64,000 nt of DNA, from contig CM057482.1 of NCBI GenBank assembly GCA_030035585.1, positions 61,508,828 to 61,572,827 of the forward strand. Direction: 5' to 3'. This stretch comes from Dugong dugon (lineage: Eukaryota; Chordata; Mammalia; Sirenia; Dugongidae). A program made the position numbers and the translations under genes. Positions 58,901-64,000 of this stretch are shown here, piece after piece (position 1 is the first letter of the stretch; each line of letters starts with the position of its first letter). A model generated the notes under the pieces. It had not been told where the DNA came from. It did not search any database and saw only the letters and a program-made list of their open reading frames with translations.

Positions 58901-61900
58901 TTGTGCTGGCCGGACACTTTCTTCTAACAAAACTGAAAACTTAAGTAGATTCAGTTAAGCAGCTTGAGGGAAACGCTAAGTTTTGGTTTCTCTTTCATGT
59001 TGTGAAAGGGGAACTTAAACCTATTGCTAACAAAGTTTTTACTCAGGAGAACTAGGGTTTTGCCTCCTTCGCGTTCCAGAACGGGAGAAACGCGGTTTCT
59101 CTTCTCCTTCGGCGATACCGTCCGTAAAGCCCTATTCTCAGCTACGCAGCACAGAATGCCACCAGGAATGCTGGAAAGCCTGAACGGCTGCAACTAGTTG
59201 AAAGGGAAAAAAGTCTTAGGCTGTATCCAGGTAGACAAAGCACAGGCAACCTTCTTAGGCATGTAACACAGAGGGACTTTCAAACACAGAAAGTGAATCG
59301 TGCTCCGTTCCTCCCCAGGCTGAGAGCAACAAGCTCATGCTTTCTCTTTCAGGCAGGGAAGAAGCTACATGCTGGTGTTAAGCACACAAGCTTTAGTTAG
59401 CAAAACTGAACCTCTTCTGCTGTCCTCTAGCTGAAGGCAGACAATCTACCTGTTTGGCTTTGAAAGCCAGTAGTACCTTCTTTCCTGATAGGCAAAATTC
59501 CCTTTGAAAACCAGGAGATTCAAACACTTGCTAGGCCTGCACTCTCCAGCCTTCTCCCAAGCAGGGAACATTGGAGAAAGCAGCTTGTGCTGGCCGGACA
59601 CTCTCTTCTAACAAAGCTGAAAACTTAAGTAGATTCAGTTAAGCAGCTTGAGGGAAACGCTAAGTTTTGGTTTCTCTTTCATCTTGTGAAAGGGGAACTT
59701 AAACCTACTGCTAACAAATTTTCTACACAGGAGAACTAGGGTTTTGCCTCCTTCGCGTTCCAGAACGGGAGAAACGCGGTTTCTCTTCTCCTTTGGCGAT
59801 ACCGTCTGTAAAGCGGTATTCTCAGCCGCGCAGCCCAGAATACCTCCCGGAATGCTAGAAAGCCTCACCGGCTTCAACTGCTTGAAAGGGAGAAACGTCA
59901 TACGCTTTATCAAAGTAGACAATGCACAGGATCTGTCTTAGGCATGTAACACAGAGGGACTTTCAAACACAGAAAGTGAATCGTGCCCCGTTCATCCCCA
60001 GACTGAGAGCAACAATCTCTTGCTTTCCCTTTCAGTCAGGGAAGAAGCTACATGCTGGTGTTAAGCACACAAGCTTTAGTTAGCAAAACTGAACCTCTTC
60101 TGCTGTCCTCTAGCTGAAGGCAGACAATCTACCTGTTTGGCTTTGAAAGCCAATACTACCTTCATTCCTGGTAGGCAAACTTCCCTTTGAAAACCAGGGG
60201 ATTCAAATACGTGCTAGGCCTGCACTCTCCAGCCTTCTCCCAAGCAGGGAACATTGGAGAAAGTAGCTTGTGCTGTGCGGACACTTTCTCCTAACAAAAC
60301 TGAAAACTTAAGTAGATTCAGTTAAGCAGCTTGAAGGAGAACGCTGTCCTTTGCTTTCTCTTTCACATGGTGAATAGGGAACTTAAACCTACTGCTACCA
60401 AAATTTTTACTCAGGGGAACTACGGTTTTGCATCCCTCGCTTTCCAGAATGGGAGAAACGCGGTTTCTCTTCTCCTTTAGCGATACCGTAGTAAAGCCCT
60501 ATTCTCATCTACGTAGCACAGAATGCCTCCCGGAATGCTAGAAAGCCTGAACGGCTTCAACTAGTTGAAAGGGAAAAAAGTCTTAGGCTTTATCCAGGTA
60601 GACAATGCACAGGCAACGTTCTTAGGCATGTAACACAGAGGGACTTTCAAACACAGAAAGTGAATCGTGCTCCGTTCCTCCCCAGACAGAGCAACAAGCT
60701 CTTGTTTTCCCTTTCAGGCAGGGAAGAAGCTACATGCTGGTGTTAAGCACACAAGCTTTAGTTAGCAAAACTGAACTTCTTCTGCTGTCCTCTAGCTGAA
60801 GGCAGATAATCTACCTGTTTGGCTTTGAAAGCCAGTAGTACCTTCTTTCCTGATAGGCAAAATTCCCTTTGAAAACCAGGGGATTCAAATACTTGCTAGG
60901 CCTGCACTCTCCAGCCTTTTCCCAAACAGGGAACATTGGAGATAGCAGCTTGTGCTGGCCGGACACTTTCTTCTAACAAAACTGAAAACTTAAGTAGATT
61001 CAGTTAAGCAGCTTGAGGGAAACGCTAAGTTTTGGTTTCTCTTTCATGTTGTGAAAGGGGAACTTAAACCTATTGCTAACAAAGTTTTTACTCAGGAGAA
61101 CTAGGGTTTTGCCTCCTTCGCGTTCCAGAACGGGAGAAACGCGGTTTCTCTTCTCCTTCGGCGATACCGTCCGTAAAGCCCTATTCTCAGCTACGCAGCA
61201 CAGAATGCCACCAGGAATGCTGGAAAGCCTGAACGGCTACAACTAGTTGAAAGGGAAAAAAGTCTTAGGCTGTATCCAGGTAGACAAAGCACAGGCAACG
61301 TTCTTAGGCATGTAACACAGAGGGACTTTCAAACACAGAAAGTGAATCGTGCTCCGTTCCTCCCCAGGCTGAGAGCAACAAGCTCATGCTTTCTCTTTCA
61401 GGCAGGGAAGAAGCTACATGCTGGTGTTAAGCACACAAGCTTTAGTTAGCAAAACTGAACCTCTTCTGCTGTCCTCTAGCTGAAGGCAGACAATCTACCT
61501 GTTTGGCTTTGAAAGCCAGTAGTACCTTCTTTCCTGATAGGCAAAATTCCCTTTGAAAACCAGGGGATTCAAACACTTGCTAGGCCTGCACTCTCCAGCC
61601 TTCTCCCAAGCAGGGAACATTGGAGAAAGCAGCTTGTGCTGGCCGGACACTCTCTTCTAAGAAAACTGAAAACTTAAGTAGATTCAGTTAAGCAGCTTGA
61701 GGGAAACGCTAAGTTTTGGTTTCTCTTTCATCTTGTGAAAGGGGAACTTAAACCTACTGCTAACAAATTTTCTACTCAGGAGAACTAGGGTTTTGCCTCC
61801 TTCGCGTTCCAGAACGGGAGAAACGCGGTTTCTCTTCTCCTTTGGCGATACCGTCTGTAAAGCGGTATTCTCAGCCGCGCAGCCCAGAATACCTCCCGGA

Positions 61901-64000
61901 ATGCTAGAAAGCCTCACCGGCTTCAACTGCTTGAAAGGGAGAAACGTCATACGCTTTATCAAAGTAGACAATGCACAGGATCTGTCTTAGGCATGTAACA
62001 CAGAGGGACTTTCAAACACAGAAAGTGAATCGTGCCCCGTTCATCCCCAGACTGAGAGCAACAATCTCTTGCTTTCCCTTTCAGTCAGGGAAGAAGCTAC
62101 ATGCTGGTGTTAAGCACACAAGCTTTAGTTAGCAAAACTGAACCTCTTCTGCTGTCCTCTAGCTGAAGGCAGACAATCTACCTGTTTGGCTTTGAAAGCC
62201 AATACTACCTTCATTCCTGGTAGGCAAACTTCCCTTTGAAAACCAGGGGATTCAAATACGTGCTAGCCCTCACTCTCCAGCCTTCTCCCAAGCAGGGAAC
62301 ATTGGAGAAAGTAGCTTGTGCTGTGCGGACACTTTCTCCTAACAAAACTGAAAACTTAAGTAGATTCAGTTAAGCAGCTTGAAGGAGAACGCTGTCCTTT
62401 GCTTTCTCTTTCACATGGTGAATAGGGAACTTAAACCTACTGCTACCAAAATTTTTACTCAGGGGAACTACGGTTTTGCATCCCTCGCTTTCCAGAATGG
62501 GAGAAACGCGGTTTCTCTTCTCCTTTAGCGATACCGTGGTAAAGCCCTATTCTCATCTACGTAGCACAGAATGCCTCCCGGAATGCTAGAAAGCCTGAAC
62601 GGCTTCAACTAGTTGAAAGGGAAAAAAGTCTTAGGCTTTATCCAGGTAGACAATGCACAGGCAACGTTCTTAGGCATGTAACACAGAGGGACTTTCAAAC
62701 ACAGAAAGTGAATCGTGCTCCGTTCCTCCCCAGACTGAGAGCAACAAGCTCTTGTTTTCCCTTTCAGGCAGGGAAGAAGCTACATGCTGGTGTTAAGCAC
62801 ACAAGCTTTAGTTAGCAAAACTGAACTTCTTCTGCTGTCCTCTAGCTGAAGGCAGATAATCTACCTGTTTGGCTTTGAAAGCCAGTAGTACCTTCTTTCC
62901 TGATAGGCAAAATTCCCTTTGAAAACCAGGGGATTCAAATACTTGCTAGGCCTGCACTCTCCAGCCTTTTCCCAAACAGGGAACATTGGAGATAGCAGCT
63001 TGTGCTGGCCGGACACTTTCTTCTAACAAAACTGAAAACTTAAGTAGATTCAGTTAAGCAGCTTGAGGGAAACGCTAAGTTTTGGTTTCTCTTTCATGTT
63101 GTGAAAGGGGAACTTAAACCTATTGCTAACAAAGTTTTTACTCAGGAGAACTAGGGTTTTGCCTCCTTCGCGTTCCAGAACGGGAGAAACGCGGTTTCTC
63201 TTCTCCTTCGGCGATACCGTCCGTAAAGCCCTATTCTCAGCTACGCAGCACAGAATGCCACCAGGAATGCTGGAAAGCCTGAACGGCTGCAACTAGTTGA
63301 AAGGGAAAAAAGTCTTAGGCTGTATCCAGGTAGACAAAGCACAGGCAACCTTCTTAGGCATGTAACACAGAGGGACTTTCAAACACAGAAAGTGAATCGT
63401 GCTCCGTTCCTCCCCAGGCTGAGAGCAACAAGCTCATGCTTTCTCTTTCAGGCAGGGAAGAAGCTACATGCTGGTGTTAAGCACACAAGCTTTAGTTAGC
63501 AAAACTGAACCTCTTCTGCTGTCCTCTAGCTGAAGGCAGACAATCTACCTGTTTGGCTTTGAAAGCCAGTAGTACCTTCTTTCCTGATAGGCAAAATTCC
63601 CTTTGAAAACCAGGAGATTCAAACACTTGCTAGGCCTGCACTCTCCAGCCTTCTCCCAAGCAGGGAACATTGGAGAAAGCAGCTTGTGCTGGCCGGACAC
63701 TCTCTTCTAACAAAGCTGAAAACTTAAGTAGATTCAGTTAAGCAGCTTGAGGGAAACGCTAAGTTTTGGTTTCTCTTTCATCTTGTGAAAGGGGAACTTA
63801 AACCTACTGCTAACAAATTTTCTACACAGGAGAACTAGGGTTTTGCCTCCTTCGCGTTCCAGAACGGGAGAAACGCGGTTTCTCTTCTCCTTTGGCGATA
63901 CCGTCTGTAAAGCGGTATTCTCAGCCGCGCAGCCCAGAATACCTCCCGGAATGCTAGAAAGCCTCACCGGCTTCAACTGCTTGAAAGGGAGAAACGTCAT
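49903..64000 (+). repeat. 3-mer higher-order repeat block (A-B-C), ~6.9 copies
   Basis: A starts at 49903, 51953, 54004, 56055, 58106, 60156 and 62205. B starts at 50586, 52637, 54688, 56739, 58789, 60838 and 62888. C or C'' starts at 51270, 53321, 55372, 57423, 59473, 61522 and 63572 (cut by the edge). Periods are 2049-2051 bp; the small differences come from a 1-bp loss in some A copies (CTAGCCCTCAC at about 49961, 58164 and 62263) and a 2-bp loss in the A copy at about 60687. No D, E, F, G or B' remains. All A copies have CTGTGCGG. The unit is the simplest and most regular of the window. Confidence 0.93.
56055..64000 (+). repeat. Emerging 4.1-kb double-trimer repeat
   Basis: From 56055 the trimers alternate. 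C copies with GGGGATTC and AAGAAAACTG (57423, 61522) are each followed by an A with the 1-bp loss (58106, 62205). C'' copies with GGAGATTC and AAAGCTG (59473, 63572) have the full-length A beside them (60156). The alternation gives A-B-C-A(del)-B-C'' with a period of about 4100 bp. Only about two periods are visible, so the pattern is supported but not long. Confidence 0.65.

Larger units (their letters stand above)
1..64000. repeat. Tandem satellite array, ~684-bp monomer, ~93.6 copies
   Basis: The same unit recurs head-to-tail in one orientation across the whole window. Taking the base before TACCTTC (GACCTTC in class F) as the start, the first starts are 1, 685, 1369, 2052, 2736, 3420 and 4104, and the last are 62205, 62888 and 63572. 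Units are 682-684 bp. A HindIII site (AAGCTT, 600-605 in the first unit) occurs once per monomer, so digestion should give a 684-bp ladder. I found no inserted transposon, inversion, unique sequence or homopolymer tract. The window starts almost exactly on a monomer boundary and ends inside a class C'' monomer, so the array continues past at least the right edge. This kind of organisation is known from centromeric and pericentromeric satellites. The centromeric role is inferred, not shown. Confidence 0.98.

Noticed and set aside
1-64000. CRISPR array, integron or other prokaryotic repeat system
   Set aside because: Units are far too long, there are no unique spacers, and there are no genes nearby.
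1-64000. Primate alpha satellite or a named bovid, cervid, carnivore or bird satellite
   Set aside because: There is no 171-bp periodicity by eye and I do not recognise the monomer. GC of about 46% does not suit the GC-rich cervid satellite II. A database search of one monomer would settle it.
1-64000. Ribosomal DNA or tRNA gene cluster
   Set aside because: No rRNA core sequence or tRNA A/B-box cloverleaf is visible in the monomer on either strand.

Overview
The whole 64 kb window is one uninterrupted tandem satellite array in a single orientation. I count 93 complete monomers plus one partial at the right edge, each 682-684 bp and about 46% GC (counted on the first monomer). I see no protein-coding gene, RNA gene, transposon, CRISPR array or unique spacer. 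Kilobase-scale monomers, nested higher-order repeats (HORs) and near-identical copies point to centromeric or pericentromeric heterochromatin of a eukaryote, most likely a vertebrate. The species cannot be fixed from the sequence, because no dispersed element of known lineage interrupts the array.

The monomers fall into two families. Family I (A, D, G) carries a degenerate CpG-poor version of a central motif. Family II (B, C, E, F and variants B', C', C'') carries an intact CpG-rich version, TTCG-N10-CGGG, which resembles a CENP-B box with a spacer 3 nt too long. The monomers are ordered into HORs whose period changes along the window. From 1 to about 8.2 kb it is a 6-mer (A-B-C-D-E-F, 4103 bp). 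From 10.3 to 20.5 kb it is a 4-mer (G-B-C-D, 2734 bp). From 20.5 to 30.1 kb, and again at 35.5-40.3 kb, it is a 7-mer (4+3, 4785 bp). From about 40 kb to the right edge it is mostly a 3-mer (A-B-C, about 2050 bp), whose last copies begin to alternate as a 4.1 kb double trimer.

The changes of period coincide with hybrid monomers (F/A, D/A, A/G, B'/C'). G itself looks like an E-head/A-body fusion. The window therefore reads as a record of repeated unequal exchange that shortened an ancestral 6-mer to a trimer.

Every monomer also holds several short dyad symmetries. Family II, class C most clearly, has a roughly 150 bp CpG-dense core in an otherwise CpG-poor unit. These, with the CENP-B-box-like motif, are the best candidates for chromatin function. 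The many short ORFs, which overlap on both strands, are by-products of the repeat and are not annotated as genes.
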